Assembly: GCA_039621445.1 (NCBI GenBank)
Contig: CP154956.1
Coordinates: forward strand, 85,184,474 to 85,248,473
Length of the DNA stretch: 64,000 nt
From: Euglena gracilis
Lineage: Eukaryota > Euglenida > Euglenophyceae > Euglenales
Reading direction: 5' to 3'
In this document: piece after piece, positions 1-11,577 of the stretch
Layout: the number at the start of each line of letters is the position of its first letter
Position numbering within the stretch: the stretch's first letter is position 1
Made by a program: the position numbers and the translations under genes
Notes under the pieces: generated by a model
Told to the model about the DNA's origin: nothing
The model's input: only the letters and a program-made list of their open reading frames with translations
Database searches by the model: none

Positions 1-1028
1 CCCCTCATCACAGCTTCTCAATCACAGCCGGAGGCTGAACCCCCCCCCCCCCGGGGGGTGCTTAAGAAAACCCCTGATCCGGACCGCGCCACTGTTTAGG
101 TGGGAGGGGTACCCCCATCCTGGATCTGGGGGGTGGGGTCCAACCCCTCCATATGCCCTTCCTGATATTGAATCGCCCTCAAGCCCTCCCTTTGCGGCGA
201 GGTGAGTCTCGTTCTCTGGTTGTGAGGCCAGAGGGGTGTCGCCACTGCTCATGGATTTTTCAACCCAAGCGGTCGTCGTTCGCAGTATGCTTTGTGAGGC
301 CACATCGGGATTGGGTCAGCGATACAGCTTGAGAAATTCCGCGTGCGAAAGAAACAGAGCAATTTCGCCACTCAGTTCATTTCCTGCAGCTTGGCAGAGG
401 TATCTCGGGTTGATAAAAAGATAGAGAGAAAAGAAAACGAAACATGCCATGCTTTTGGCAAAGTTGGTTGAAACCCAGTTTGTCCAATGTGAATAATGTT
501 TTGCGAATAAACGGTTCGCATTGTAAGGAAGTCACAACCTCGCAATTGTTTTTGACATATTTCTGAGATACCCAAACAGACCCAAACAGACCCAAACCGT
601 ATTATTTAACTTCGGCTTTCATCATAATGGTTTCCAAAACGCGAAGCGGAGTTGATGGTCTGATTTTTTGGTATATTTCTCAAATGTCGGCCCAGTCCAA
701 AAGCCAAGTGTCCATTGCAGAAGGGTGCGAGAGAGATTTGGGGGCAGCTCATCCATTCCGACAGATAATTCCATCATCGGCAACCGCTGCGACTCTGCGC
801 AGATTCGCAGCATTCAGGGGTTGAAATGCATCAATTCACCTTCGTCCATTTTGGCAGCTACAGGTTTTGAACGTAGTGAGTAACACACCATATTTTTGCA
901 TCCGACCAGAAATGGAAGACGCTGTCAGAGTCAGAAAATGAGTAACAAAAATCGAAAAAATACAGCGGTATAATATAGTGTTATTAATGTGAAAACAAAA
1001 TATAAAAGAAACAGTATAATAATAAGTT
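1..1028. other. No gene recognised; G/C-run and A/T-rich DNA
   Basis: A long C run followed directly by a G run lies near 40-58. The rest is mixed-composition DNA that turns A/T-rich from about 880 to 1028, as introns do here. Short open frames exist on both strands, but none shows G/C third-position bias or a recognisable motif. Confidence 0.5.
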
Positions 1029-1193
1029 ATGAACGTATTAAAACAGTCATCCCCTGGTGGGGAAGTGGCGTTGTTCCTGCTGGTGGCCAACAACGTTGTC
1101 GACTTCGTGAACAACCAGGTGGTGAAGAATTACGGCACGCTGACCGTGCAGCGCCGGGAAACGAAGGTGGAGTCCTGGGAGCACGAGCCACAG
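1029..1193 (+). CDS. Exon of unidentified gene 1 (N-terminal part)
   Basis: A 55-codon stretch starts with ATG at 1029 and ends at a good donor (CAG|gtgtgta). It reads through a short hydrophobic stretch (ALFLLVANNVVDFV) into a polar segment, VQRRETKVESWEHEPQ. The third codon position becomes strongly G/C after about 1065, so the true 5' boundary could instead be an acceptor at about 1065. The ATG is a choice, not a proof. It ends in phase 0, compatible with the exon at 2093. The family is not recognised. Confidence 0.45.
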
Positions 1194-1821
1194 GTGTGTA
1201 TTGTTGCATGTCTCCACCCAAGAACACATGCAGTTTTGTGCGACATGTTTTTGTGGTTGGCTGGCAACACTCAGAACCAGGCATTCATGAAATGTGTGTG
1301 CCAAAAAAGGTGTTAACATCATATATTACATTCACATTATATGTAATTCCCCTCAAAGCCGCAAAAGCCGGAAACCAGAGATTTTTTTTAAGTTTTGTGA
1401 CCAGGGGGGGGGTCCCGGCCGAGCCCTCCCCACTGGGGGGGTCGGGCTGAGTGGGTGCCCGCCAGAGGCGGGGTTCTCTTCTTTTTTCGACACGAAGTAC
1501 TGAAAATAATTTTTGGACCCCAAAATTGACCCCCCAAAAGTGTGCCCCCCACCCCCCCACCCTGGGGTGGGTGGGTCCGGACCCCCCTGGGTCCTAAGAA
1601 ACAAACCCTCTGCGGGAAACTCAACTCTATTTGTACAATTTTTTTCTTCCCTCTTTCTTTGTGCCCTCATCCCCTGCCTTACAGCTGTTCTCAGAGGAAC
1701 ACACTTGACTTTCGGGTTTTCTGTTCATATTTCCCAAATTGGAGCAAGGCAGGCACACGCTTTTTGTTCACATCTTCTCCGTGTTTCTGTCTGTGTTATC
1801 GCCTTTGGCTGAATTCGTTGT

Positions 1822-1861
1822 GTGTGTGGGTGGGTGGGTGGGTGGGTGGGTGGGTGGGTGG

Positions 1862-1910
<49 letters not shown>

Positions 1911-1925
1911 TGTGTCTGCGGGGGT

Positions 1926-1971
<46 letters not shown>

Positions 1972-1984
1972 TGTGTGTTTGTGT

Positions 1985-2058
<74 letters not shown>
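1822..2058. repeat. (GGGT)n then (GT)n microsatellite
   Basis: About 40 bp of GTGG/GGGT units is followed by roughly 190 bp of GT dinucleotides with a few interruptions. It lies in the intron between the exons at 1029 and 2093. The long Cys-Val and His-Thr open frames across it are artefacts of the repeat. Confidence 0.95.
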
Positions 2059-2061
<3 letters not shown>

Positions 2062-2092
2062 GCCGCCGCCGGGTCGCATCCCTACCGCCCAG

Positions 2093-2173
2093 CCCTTCCA
2101 CTTCGCGGCCAACGCGTGCCTCCACAACGCCTTCTTCGGCGTCTTCCTCCGCATCCCCGAGCGCCCGGCGGAG
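2093..2173 (+). CDS. Exon of unidentified gene 1
   Basis: It is bounded by a pyrimidine-rich acceptor (ccctaccgcccag|) and a donor (GAG|gtgcgc). Its 27 codons are phase 0 at both ends, and almost every third base is G or C. The peptide begins PFHFAANACLHNAFFGVF and ends IPERPAE. It joins in frame to the exon ending at 1193. No domain is recognised. Confidence 0.55.
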
Positions 2174-3063
2174 GTGCGCAGGGCCCCGCCCGCGGCGTTG
2201 GGGCATTCTCATTGGCCTGCCATCCCCCCAAAAAGCATTGTGAATGCGGATCGCATGGCACAGAGCTGTGTGTGGACGCCCCCAGACCATATCTTCATTT
2301 GACATTTGTGTGGCCCCGGGGGTTGGGTGGGTTTTCGTGAGTGGGGGTGGGTTGGGCTGCTGGACCCGGGGGGGGGGGTGCGCCTTGGGTCAGTCCGGCC
2401 GAAGGCCAGTCTGGAAAAAGATTATTCAAGGTTGTTCAGCTGGTTGTAGGTGGGTTTTTGGGTGAATTTGTGGGGAGTTGACCCCACAGGGGGGGGGGGT
2501 CGTGCGTTGGTGGGTTTTCGAAAAAGTGGGGGTGGGTCTGGGCCTGGGAAAAAGTGCCCTCCCCGGGGGGTCACTAAGCGAATCTATGCACCACCCCCCC
2601 CTTCTTGGGGTGGTTGGCCGCCAAAACCTCCCTTTAGTCTTCAACGTCTATAGTCTTCAACGTGGAGGGTGCGGAATAGAGGCAGGCACCTACAGCTAAA
2701 ATGGCCTAAAACGGCCGAAAATGGCCTAAAATGGACGAAAATGGCCTGAAATGGGAAAAATTCTATTGCATAACATTTTTTTGTAAATTATCTGTGTTCA
2801 GAATTCCTCTTTGGGTATGAATTAAAATTTGTTGAGCTTCCCATGGTTTTGATCGAGTATTCATGCACTTTGCATGGATTCACAATTCTTATTACTGAAT
2901 AGGGGAAGGTTTGCACACGTTATCATACAGTTTTCGGGACAAAAACGACGCAAAATTGTAATTTTCAGAACCTCCATTCATACCTTAAAATGGCCTCTAA
3001 GGGCCTAAAATGGGGAAAATTTTGGGCTTGGCTGTGGGGGCCTGAACAGGGGGGCTGGGGCAG

Positions 3064-3251
3064 GCGGCGGGGCGCTGTGGTGGACGGGCAACGACCTCAG
3101 CCACAACGAGGTCACCGACGCCAGCACCGTGCAGCAGCCCCTGCTGGAGGTGGTGGGCGGGGACTTCACGCTGCGGCCGCTGCGGCTGGCGGGCAACCGC
3201 CTCGTGGGGAACGAAGCCCAGGGCCTGCCTTGCCCTCCCCCGGGGTGCGAA
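3064..3251 (+). CDS. Exon of unidentified gene 1
   Basis: The open frame has essentially 100% G/C third positions across the first 50 codons. It includes the segments WWTGNDLSHNEVTDAS and PLLEVVGGDFTLRPLRLAGN. It ends at a strong donor (TGC GAA|gtgagc). The acceptor after 3063 (ggggcag|) leaves a phase that does not match the 2093-2173 exon. An exon between them is therefore missing, or one boundary is wrong. Confidence 0.5.
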
Positions 3252-3671
3252 GTGAGCGTTGGTTTTGCACAAGAGGGGGAGGGGGGTCCAGGCCCCCTCC
3301 CTCCTTGAGCCCTCTGTGCTGGACGAAAAATTCTCCAGCGTTGTGCCCCAGGAAAATGCATTTTTTTGATGCATGGTTTGGTCGATCTTTGAGGGGGAAA
3401 ATGATTCTATTGCTTTCCTGCTTCCCCTCCCCACGCCTTTTAAACTTACCTCCCCTGAGGATTCAAATGTTTAAATTTAAACTGTTTTGTAAACTCCATT
3501 CGACACAAAGAGAGCGTTCCTGTTCATGGGGTAATTCAGCTCAAACTTCAGCGTGACCAGCATTGATTGGGCCGTCACTGTTGGGGGTTTTGGAAGCCTC
3601 CATCTGCCGGGGGTCTTGTGGATGTCAAACAAAGTCAGAAGCAAACCCTGTGGGGGGCCTTCTTCTGGCAG

Positions 3672-3754
3672 TGCGGCTACACAGCCAGGCGGTGGCGACC
3701 CAGAACCGGTTTGATAATCCGTATGCAAAGTATGAGCTGGAGTTCACCGGCCAG
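3672..3754 (+). CDS. Exon of unidentified gene 1
   Basis: Acceptor cttcttctggcag| and donor CAG|gtgcgt bound 83 nt. The best frame contains AVATQNRFDNPYAKYELEF. Its phase is not compatible with the previous exon as drawn, so the model between 3251 and 3672 is incomplete. No family was assigned. Confidence 0.45.
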
Positions 3755-4140
3755 GTGCGTACCGCTTTCTCTTTCGTCTACAGCCTGTATTGTTGCTTGC
3801 AAGCTCGCTTTTCCATCACGTGGTAAACGTGGACGATTTGCTGTTGATTTAAACTGGCACTTCAATTAGAATTGATATCTGACGTCTGTTTTGAGGCCGG
3901 GCTTCTTTTTAAAGAAGGTCGTACCCCCTTAGTGGGTGCCTCAGGGCAGGTAGGCAACCCTCAGGTCTGGAGTGGGTGGTCTTTCAGCATAACTCTGTTG
4001 TCGAAGGCGCAAGGGGCCAGTAATGGGCCGAAACTACCCCAGAGTGGTATCCTGGTATGCCCAAGCATGGTATGGCAGGATTCACCTCCCCCCTGTTGGT
4101 TGAGCCCCAGGGCAGAACGGGAATCGGCCGAACAGCCAGG

Positions 4141-4222
4141 GTGGTGGTGGGTGGGGGGGGGGTCAACCACCCCCCCCACCCCCTGCATGGTGGGTAGGGG
4201 GGGGGGGGTCGACCCCCCCCCA
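4141..4222. repeat. Two G/C palindromes centred on GTCAAC / GTCGAC
   Basis: GGTGGGTGGGG runs meet CCCCACC runs across a GTCAAC centre (about 4141-4185) and a GTCGAC centre (about 4190-4222). Each can fold into a long G:C hairpin. A second pair of the same design lies at 4698-4777. Confidence 0.8.
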
Positions 4223-4274
4223 CCACCTCCTCCCGTATTTCCGGGAGCACCAATTTTTGGACCCGAAAAAAAAA

Positions 4275-4298
4275 ATTCCGGCGCCTTCGGCGCCGGGT
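4275..4298. repeat. GGCGCC-TTC-GGCGCC hairpin
   Basis: CCGGCGCC and GGCGCCGG arms (8 bp) flank a TTC loop, set between an A run and a T run. It is one member of a dispersed hairpin family seen again near 42580, 44330, 46372 and 55640. Confidence 0.75.
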
Positions 4299-4697
4299 GT
4301 TTTTTTTGACCCATTTTGGGACCCATATAGGGGGTCCCCCCAAAATCCCCCCAAAATCACATTTTTTCACACCTTCCAAAAATTCAACATTTTCTCAAAA
4401 TGTTGATTTTGAAAGGTTTTTGAAGCAAAAAATGCCATTGAAAGTCCAAAAAAATTCAACGAGAAAAAGTGTCAGTAAAATTTGACTGTGCCAAAATTTT
4501 GTCCACTTTTTTTGACCTTCGTTTTTTCACCCCCCTCCTAAAAACTACCAATTTTTAACCCTGAAATTTTTGAGATTTTTTTGTGAAAAAAAATGTAGTT
4601 TTCCATCAAAAAATTATGTGTTTTGGGTTCATTTTTCAAAAAAAATTCAAAAAATTTCCCGGCCAAAATCCCCGTTTTCCTGAAATCGGTGAAAATG

Positions 4698-4777
4698 CTG
4701 TGGTGGGTGGGGGGGTCGACCCACCCCCCCACCTCCCGGGTGGGGGGGGGGGGGTCGACCACCCCCCCCCACCAGGC
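4698..4777. repeat. Second pair of GTCGAC-centred palindromes
   Basis: Two further GGTGGGGGGG-GTCGACC-CCCCCACC inverted repeats stand in tandem and match the 4141-4222 pair in design. Confidence 0.8.
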
Positions 4778-5430
4778 CTTCCCATTCTGCCCCGTTGAGC
4801 CCTGCGCCCCTTTCCCAAAAAAAAGCTTGCCAACCAACAACAGATAGCCAACCCTGGAATTGTCATGATTGACAAAACGTATTCTCCATATTTTTTTTCA
4901 GAAATAATATTATTAATTCATTTTTTATTTGCTCAATTAATTCATTGATTCATCAATTCAGTTTTTTTTGTGTTTCAACCCAAGATTCTTTTCCTCATTT
5001 CAATGGCTTCCCACCACGATGAATTTATTTTCTTTCTTTTTCAGTTATCCCATCAAAGTTCATCATTGTTAGCAATCAATTTAGGAACCCATCAAACAAG
5101 ACAAATTTGTGTTCTGTGCCAGCCTCTCAGAATTCCCTGCCCTGGTGTTATCAATGTCGGGTCTGCGAGCCCTAAAATGAACCCAGTGGTCTTTCCCCTG
5201 GACTGTCCTATGGACGTATTCAATCGCTGTTATCCCAGAGGTCCAATACCAATAATCAAAACTCCGGTTGCAGATGAACCCACACCACACCCTGTCCGAT
5301 CCCCTTTCCCCTCATTCATTTTCCCCGCATGGTCTCATTTGGAGAAGCCACGGCAGGATTTCGTTCAATGGCAAGGGTCAATGGCTCGAACCATTGACCC
5401 TCCCCCCGAAAGAAAACTCTCTCCCGGCAG

Positions 5431-5482
5431 GACCCCGCCGACTTCACTGGCACCGGGAACTATTGGGGCGACTTCTCCGCCA
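5431..5482 (+). CDS. Possible small exon (gene 1)
   Basis: A strong acceptor (actctctcccggcag|) opens a G/C3-rich frame, DPADFTGTGNYWGDFSATDE. No GT follows for about 45 bp. The nearest plausible donor is a GC type (GAAG|gcaggc). Either the intron is GC-AG or the exon call is wrong. Confidence 0.35.
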
Positions 5483-6078
5483 CCGATGAGGAAGGCAGGC
5501 AGGGAGGGCTCCCAGGCAGGGGGTGTTGGTCGCCCATCGGCGTATCACCCAGGAGGGTTGCCATTTGTTGTTCGGAGGTGGATCGAATCAAATGGTGGGC
5601 CGGCAGTCGACAGTTGGGCCTGCAGGGTTCCAGCTACCCCAAAGAGTCGGCCAATCGGGGCTAACACACATGGGGGACCCTCGCTCGGCACCTTCAGCAC
5701 CTCGGTAGGGTCGCCTCACGTGCATTAACCCCAGTTGGGCAACCCTTTGGGTTCGCTGTCCACCCCGTAGAAGCAAATGCCTCTAAAATGGAATGGATGA
5801 AGGGGTACAAGAAAACAGGGACAAACTGGAAGAGGGGGACGAGGGGGGGGGGCTGCTTTGGCTAATGCAAGAATGTGCCAGAGCTGCCGTGGTGGCGTTT
5901 CTTTTCCCTTCCCAAAAGAGTTCCTCCCCTGAAAATTGGGTCGATCCGGACCCCCCAGCCAGAGTCTTTTTGCCCACAAAAGTGGAAGCCAACCAGTCCA
6001 ACTCCAACACCTCCCCAGTGACAGCCAAGTGGCGCCCTCCCCCCCCCCTGGTGGGGAGGCCTTCCTGCTGGCGTGAAG

Positions 6079-6165
6079 GCGCGCCTCCGGGCTCGGGACG
6101 GGCGGGTGCCGGTGCGGTGGTATGGCCCGGCCCGGCTCGAAAGGCCAGCGAGGAGCTCCAAAGCA
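6079..6165 (+). CDS. Possible exon (gene 1), basic
   Basis: Twenty-nine codons with high G/C third positions read ARLRARDGRVPVRWYGPARL and on to a basic end, RPARSSKA. It sits between an AG (gcgtgaag|) and a weak donor (GCA|gtgacc). The support is codon bias plus borders only. Confidence 0.28.
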
Positions 6166-6699
6166 GTGACCTCCGGTCATGGGAGTGGCACCCATTGCAG
6201 CTCGTTGACCCCCATGTCAACGGCACTTTTCTGGTTCATGACCCCGCTCTTTGCTTTGAAGCGCTGTGACGTTGGAACACCCAGGTGAGAGTGGTTCTGC
6301 AATAAAGAGGCATCCTGATACACCTGGATGAATGCGTATTATGGCCTTAGAAACAACAGATGCTGATTGCATCTTAAAGGTTGCAAACTAGATGGACACA
6401 TAGCAACTGCGCTCTCATGATGGCAGGTCCCTTGACGTTGTCAACCATCTGCACCAGAGTTTTTCCACACAATCAGGATTGTAAATCCGCTTTCTGTGCA
6501 TCTGAGAAAAAATAAGAGAGAAATATCACGTTTGCACCTGCTGCATTGATGTGCCGAATAATTTTGTGCCATTTTTCCTGCTGCCACGTCAGCCCAAGAG
6601 AGCTTAAATTGTTGGAGCTTTCCACAATGCCTCCAGATTCCTTTTGCTAAAGCCTAAAGGCCACCCCCCAAAAAACTGTGTTTGCAAGGCATATGCATA

Positions 6700-7560
6700 C
6701 AGTAATTAAAGTGCAGAGATCTTCCATAACGTCTTTGATGAAGAGCATTTGGACCTTCAGCAGCTGTGTGTGGGTGGTGATGAGCTGTGCAAGCTTCAGA
6801 ATTTTTTCACTGTCGGTCAGATCCTCAGCTCGTGCTCACCATGTTGGTGTATCCCTTATCTTCACGAAGCCATTGTCCAGCAGCCACCATGTACGAGGCA
6901 GAGTCGTGGAGGAAATAATGCACGTCATGTGGTTTCACACAAAAACTCACGAAGCACCAAATGCCAGAAAATTGCTTTGGAAAAGATATAAAACATACGG
7001 AGTCAAGCAAATCACTCACAGTGTTGCCGTTCACGGCCTTCAGGAATTCCAGTTAGAGACTGAAAGATTGAACGTCAATTGGATCACCCTCTTCTGATCA
7101 AAATCCTCTTCAACGCTTTGCATGGATGCTTTTCACGAATGTCTTTCCTTCCCCCCTTCCAACTTGGTGACCTAAACAGTGCTGCTTGATTACTACAGTG
7201 TTGGCTCCAAACCACTTTGCACAAAGAGTGCAATACACCTGGAGCAACAAAGCAAAACAACGGATGGCAAGCAAGAGACAAACTCGGCGCTCTTTGTCCC
7301 CGAAAACATCAACAATTTGTCCAAATCCTTGAGCTTTGGCCCAAATTGCCCATTCATAAGTATTCCGTTGGGCAACATGGCATCCAGGGCCAGGCATGGG
7401 ATTACAGTTCAAGTTGCGGAGAAAAAAATGGATGCATACCGACCAACAAAGGTGGCCTTGTGGTGCTGTCCTCCAACATCTTCCAATGTCCGCAAAAGTT
7501 TTTCTTGCAGAGAATTTTTCCCACTTTAGGACAGCAAGAACGCTACCCACATAAATGTGA
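6700..7560 (-). pseudogene. Decayed DNA-transposon (hAT/DUF659-like) remnant
   Basis: On the minus strand, broken frames read in order. The first is a Cys/Trp-rich segment (7110-7550). The next (6825-7034) contains HDSASYMVAAGQWL followed by an aromatic segment and a stop. A further one (about 6725-6805, another frame) has EDLTDSEKILKLAQLITTHT. The DSASYM-AAG pattern resembles the region around the second acidic residue of hAT-type transposases in the DUF659 group. This is family resemblance from memory, not a search. Stops and frame changes make it non-functional. The A/T-rich codon use differs from the G/C3-rich host exons. Confidence 0.35.
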
Positions 7561-8180
7561 AGTGCACTTCATCCAGGGACTTCGTCCCACCCAAGTTTTG
7601 TTCCTGACACGGGATAATGTCCCCTTGCACACACCCCCCCGTCCTCATTTCGACAACCATTGGGGAAAATATCTCAAAAAGGTTTGTCTTCTTGTTCTTT
7701 TGCAATGAGCACGCGTCGTTTCTACACATCTTTGTCCAGATCTCTCAGCCAAAAGCCATGGTCCAAGCTGGTTTCGCAATCATGGTTGCTTGGTTGTGGT
7801 GCAAGAAGGTAAGCAATGGCGACAGGAGCAAGAGCAGGAAAATCACATAGACGTGCTTTCACCACGCCACACGACCCGCAGTCGTTGAACGCTTTGGATG
7901 GGGCGAGGTAAGACAGCATAACGATCCCATTGTGACCAAAACACCCCTTGGCTTAATTTGTTTCCAATAGAGATCCAAAATTGCGGTCTAATTTTATTTT
8001 TTTTAAAAATTATGGACCCCCACCCATAAGTCAAAAAAAAATGGCCCAAAATGACCCAAAAGCCTAAAATGGCCTAATATGGAGGGATTTTGGGGCTTGA
8101 CTAGGTGCCTGGTTGGTTCCCAGGGGGGGTATGACACTCGACTCGGGGTGGGGGCCCCTTTTCCCCCCCCGCCCCCCCAG

Positions 8181-8445
8181 CCCGGCCGGCGGCCGCCCAC
8201 TGGGCCACCCGCGCCGGCCCCGCCCCCCACCGCCCCCGGCCGACGCCCCCGCCACTGTGGCCCAACGGTGGAAGGCCCGCGTGCCCCTCGCGCTGGCCGG
8301 GGGCTGCCTCACGACGCTGGGCCTCGTGGCCCTCATCGTGTGGCGCGGCCGGCGGACACAGGCCCACTACTTCCAGGCCGGCGCCGGCGATGCCGGCGAC
8401 GGGGACGACGCGGAGCTGGCAAGCGGCAAACCTGCCGAAGACTAG
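8181..8445 (+). CDS. C-terminal exon of gene 1: Pro-rich linker and one membrane span
   Basis: A very strong acceptor (poly-C tract then cag|) opens a G/C3-saturated frame that stops at TAG 8445. The exon encodes a proline/arginine-rich stretch, then ATVAQRWKARV. A hydrophobic helix of about 20 residues (PLALAGGCLTTLGLVALIVW) is followed by a positive-charge stop-transfer (RGRR) and a short acidic tail rich in Gly, Ala and Asp. This looks like a type I or tail-anchored membrane protein with a cytosolic acidic tail. Its link to the exons at 1029-3754 rests only on strand and codon style. Confidence 0.5.
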
Positions 8446-9381
8446 CCTTCGCCGCGTCCATCTGTGTTGTAATGCCAACCCTTCTGTCCACGGTGGCGCG
8501 CAATCATTTTCCCGAGGACTCCTGTCGCTGCATTCTGATTCTGATTCTGCGATCTGATACATGCAGAGTCAAGACCTTACTTAACTTCTTTCTTGCAACG
8601 TTTTTTTGCGTAAAACATTCAGTTTTCGCAGGAGCATTTCGGAAGAGCACGAACCTCACACGTGAATTTTTAACAGTTGACCCCAATGCAACCCCTAAAT
8701 AATAAACTCCCCAAATTAATTTACCTTTTTCAATGTGTCGCCTTTGGGGAAAAGCTTCTAAAACCCTCCAACCAATTCTCCTCTCTGGTGCCCGATGTCT
8801 GCTACCAACCCCCAGCAAATTTATCTTCGTTCATAACCCAAAGGTTGTTTCAACACCACCCACATTCTGATTACGAAGGTGTTGGTTACAGGAAACGGCG
8901 TGGAGCTGCATGGTGAGAGGCGTTACCTCTCACCGTGGTGCCATCTCACAGGAATGCCGGATGGAATGCCACGCTGGATTCATTCCATTCCATTTCATTC
9001 CAGCTTGGCAGGCACACCCATTAGAAAGCACTGTGCTCGACGCAGGCGGAAGGCACCACCCCTGGGTCGGTACTGGTAACTCTCCTTCTTCAAAGTTCAT
9101 TTGAAAACCCAGATGATTTACCACGTGGGTGGGCGGCAGGGTTGATTATTTCACGTGAATTTTGAACGCTGGTTTCAAAAGATCTTTGACGACCGTGTTC
9201 GGGTAATCTTGTGTTGTTTTTTTTTGGTGGGGGTAGCAGCAAAATGTCGGCCATGTGGTCACCGGCGTTCCCCCGGCGTTCTCGAGCTTCCCCGGGGATT
9301 GCCCGCACGGTGTAAACCACCTGCAGCCGACACATCCCGACCTCGGCTCTGTCTCCCGGCTCTGTCTCTGCTACCCCCCAG
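8446..9381. other. Intergenic or intronic, nothing recognised
   Basis: Mixed composition with no exon-like G/C3 block. It ends in the pyrimidine-rich acceptor of the next exon. Confidence 0.4.
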
Positions 9382-9510
9382 GGCCATGTGATGGCCATCC
9401 GCCGGGTCGGCCTGCGGTGGAGGGCCCCCGGGCGACACGCCCCGCGGCAGCCAACCCCGGCCCCGACCCCCGTCCACCCCGCAAAGGCCCCCGACCCAGC
9501 CCAGAGGAAG
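9382..9510 (+). CDS. Exon of unidentified gene 2, basic and Pro-rich
   Basis: An excellent acceptor (ctctgctaccccccag|) and donor (GAAG|gtgagg) bound 43 codons, phase 0 at both ends. The G/C3-rich frame starts GHVMAIRRVGLRWRAPGRHA and becomes a PTPAPTPVHPAKAPDPAQ linker. The alternative frames have a stop or poor codon bias. It may belong to the same gene as the Schlafen-like exons downstream, but no intermediate exon was secured. Confidence 0.5.
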
Positions 9511-11163
9511 GTGAGGAAGCGGCGGCCGCTTGCAGGTGTTGGGGGGGGGACCTTCGGCTGGGCCTCTTTCCAGTGCTCCCGGCGGTGGTGGGGCTCGTTG
9601 GGCCAAAATGGAGGTCCGTGCGTCAGGCAAACGAGCCGACAGGAACGAGTCCATTCCCACTTCCGACATGCTCAGCTGTGTCCTTTTGGTTCTCTTCTTT
9701 CGACAGTGTGTCGAGTCCGACGCCTTAGACCTAAGACCGGAGGGCCCCCTTTTCAGTACGCTTAAATTGCCACTGCTCTTGTTGTGCCTGAGAAGAGTGA
9801 GGCATGACCCCACCCAAAATAATGCATTAACCCCTTGCCTCCGATTTCGAATACATCCCCTGCAACCCTCCAGTTAAACAAATCAAGGAATGTTGAAGCA
9901 AACATATTTGTAGTTCATTTGGTGAAAGACGCAGACCAATGAAATTGGGCAAGTTCTAACGTCAAATGCTGTCTTTTTGTGAAAATTAAGCAAATGAACA
10001 CATTTTTTTGTATTTTTGAAGGCATATTTTTTATTTTTTAAAGGTTTTCTAAGGCATTTGTAATGTTTTGCGTTTTTTAAGGCATTTCTATATTTTAAAG
10101 GTGTCTTTTTTCCAAGGGAAGTCCAAGGGCCATCCCGGCATCGAATGGGGTCCGAGGTCAAAAAAAAATCGAATGGGCTCCGATATCAAAAATGGGTTTT
10201 CAAGTCGAAAAACTCATTTTTTTTGATTGGACAATGTTCCACCGATGCCAGAAATTGTTTTTGCTGAGATTTTCTATTTCATTTTCAGCTCGAATTTCGA
10301 GAATTTATCCAATTATTAGTTACTAATTATAATTTAATTTACCAGATTATTTAGGTATTTTCAGTAATTTTTGAGGTTTTTTAAAAGTTATTTTGGACAA
10401 AACTTTTAAGGTGTTTTTTTTGTTGTTTTTTTAATGCTTTTAAAGTTTTGTGAAAAAAAACGCCTTTTCATTTTTTCCCAGTTTTTGGGCGCCTTAAAAA
10501 ATACCTTGCACAATTACCCCAAGAATATCATTTGCGTGCTTTTATTTTGGAACCAGCAACTCCAAGAATTGCATGAAAAACTTCTGTATGAAATAGGATT
10601 TTTGTGCTGATACACAGTTTTGTTTTCCCCTCAAGGGGACACCCCCTCCCGTCTCCTGTATAGAACAGTGGTGTTTTAAGTCTTGGACCCCCTCCCCCCT
10701 AGGGGGGGGGGGCAGGGGCTGGTGGGTATATCTTTTTCGGCATCGAAATTTTTGAAAAGGGTGCTATTTTTAGCATTGTAGCCATTTTCGGGCAAAAGTG
10801 GGTGGGTCCCCCGGACCCCCCGTCCCCCCAGGGGCCCCACCCCAGGGGGTGGGTGGGTGGGTGCCGACCCCCTCCCCCCCTCCCCCCCCCGGTCTTAAAA
10901 ACACCCCTGGTACAGAGCAACAACACCCCCCCCATCGGGAGGTTATTTTGTCGCCAAGGCTCCCCCGCAAGGGTTAGCCCCCGAGGACGCCCGCACTGCC
11001 CACGCCGCCTCCATCGATGCTCCCAAATTGGGCCCTCCCCCCAACGCTTCGCGTGCGGCCCCAGTCCTCCGCCGCATCGCCAGTCCAGCGTCTCAGCCGG
11101 GCCTCTTTTTACCTTGGCAGACCCCCACAGGGAGGGGGGTCCAAGGCCGCCGCCCCTATGAAC
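9511..11163. other. A/T-rich then G/C-run DNA, no secure exon
   Basis: 9900-10680 is A/T-rich with poly-T tracts. A G/C-rich block at about 10960-11120 has an open frame (AKAPPQGLAPEDARTAHAAS and on) but no GT donor, so it was not called as an exon. Confidence 0.4.
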
Positions 11164-11335
11164 AATGTTCACTTCACGTTCATTTCATGACATGAAGTGA
11201 ACATGTCGCTTCATGTCATGAAGTGACATGACACTTCATGTGATGTCCTGAAGTGACATGACATGTCACATCACACATGTCACGAAGTGACATGTGACAT
11301 CACATGTCACTTCGTGACGTGTGATGAACCCACCC
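11164..11335. repeat. Cluster of overlapping TGACATG/CATGTCA palindromes
   Basis: About 170 bp is built almost entirely from ACTTCATGACATGAAGT-like and CATGTGACATCACATG-like inverted repeats in alternating order. Several nested hairpins can form. It lies directly after a G-run tract. Confidence 0.85.
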
Positions 11336-11577
11336 GTCACGTGGCCTGGACGTGTCCACATCCAGGCCAAGTGGGACCTGGCGTGGGACCCAGGTCGCAC
11401 GCCAGGGGCCTGGGTATGGGTTCCGGCACAAAGCTCCGGAAACTTTTGGTAAAATGATTTCAGATGACCCGATTTTTTGAGGGGGTTCCGTCTGGGCAGG
11501 GGTCCTCCTCCCTGGGTGGGTGGAGGGCCGCCTCCCCTGGGGGGGGGGGGGCTTTAAATGAAGCCTGGGCGCAGCAG

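Larger units (their letters stand above)
3755..5430. other. Intron-like DNA with palindromic G/C tracts
   Basis: The stretch is A/T-rich with many short poly-A runs. It contains the GTCGAC-centred palindromes and one GGCGCC hairpin described separately. A long plus-strand open frame (4970-5728) has no codon bias and no recognisable domain, so it is not called as a gene. Confidence 0.5.
5483..8180. other. Mostly non-coding; transposon remnant inside
   Basis: Apart from the possible exon at 6079-6165 and the decayed transposase at 6700-7560, no exon with good borders was found. From about 7980 to 8100 the sequence is rich in aaaatggcc-like units that recur through the window. Confidence 0.4.

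Noticed and set aside
1739-2340. Long frames of Cys-Val, Thr-His or Gly-Trp repeats
   Set aside because: They are translations of the GT/GGGT microsatellite in all frames.
5081-5260. Minus-strand stretch with GGGATAACAGCG, reminiscent of large-subunit rRNA
   Set aside because: Only about 12 bases match from memory and the flanks do not follow the conserved rRNA context.
4970-5728. 252-codon plus-strand frame
   Set aside because: No codon bias, no recognisable domain, and it crosses a better-supported exon border at 5430.
10802-11161. G/C-rich block with open frames on both strands
   Set aside because: No donor on the plus strand and no coherent borders on the minus strand.
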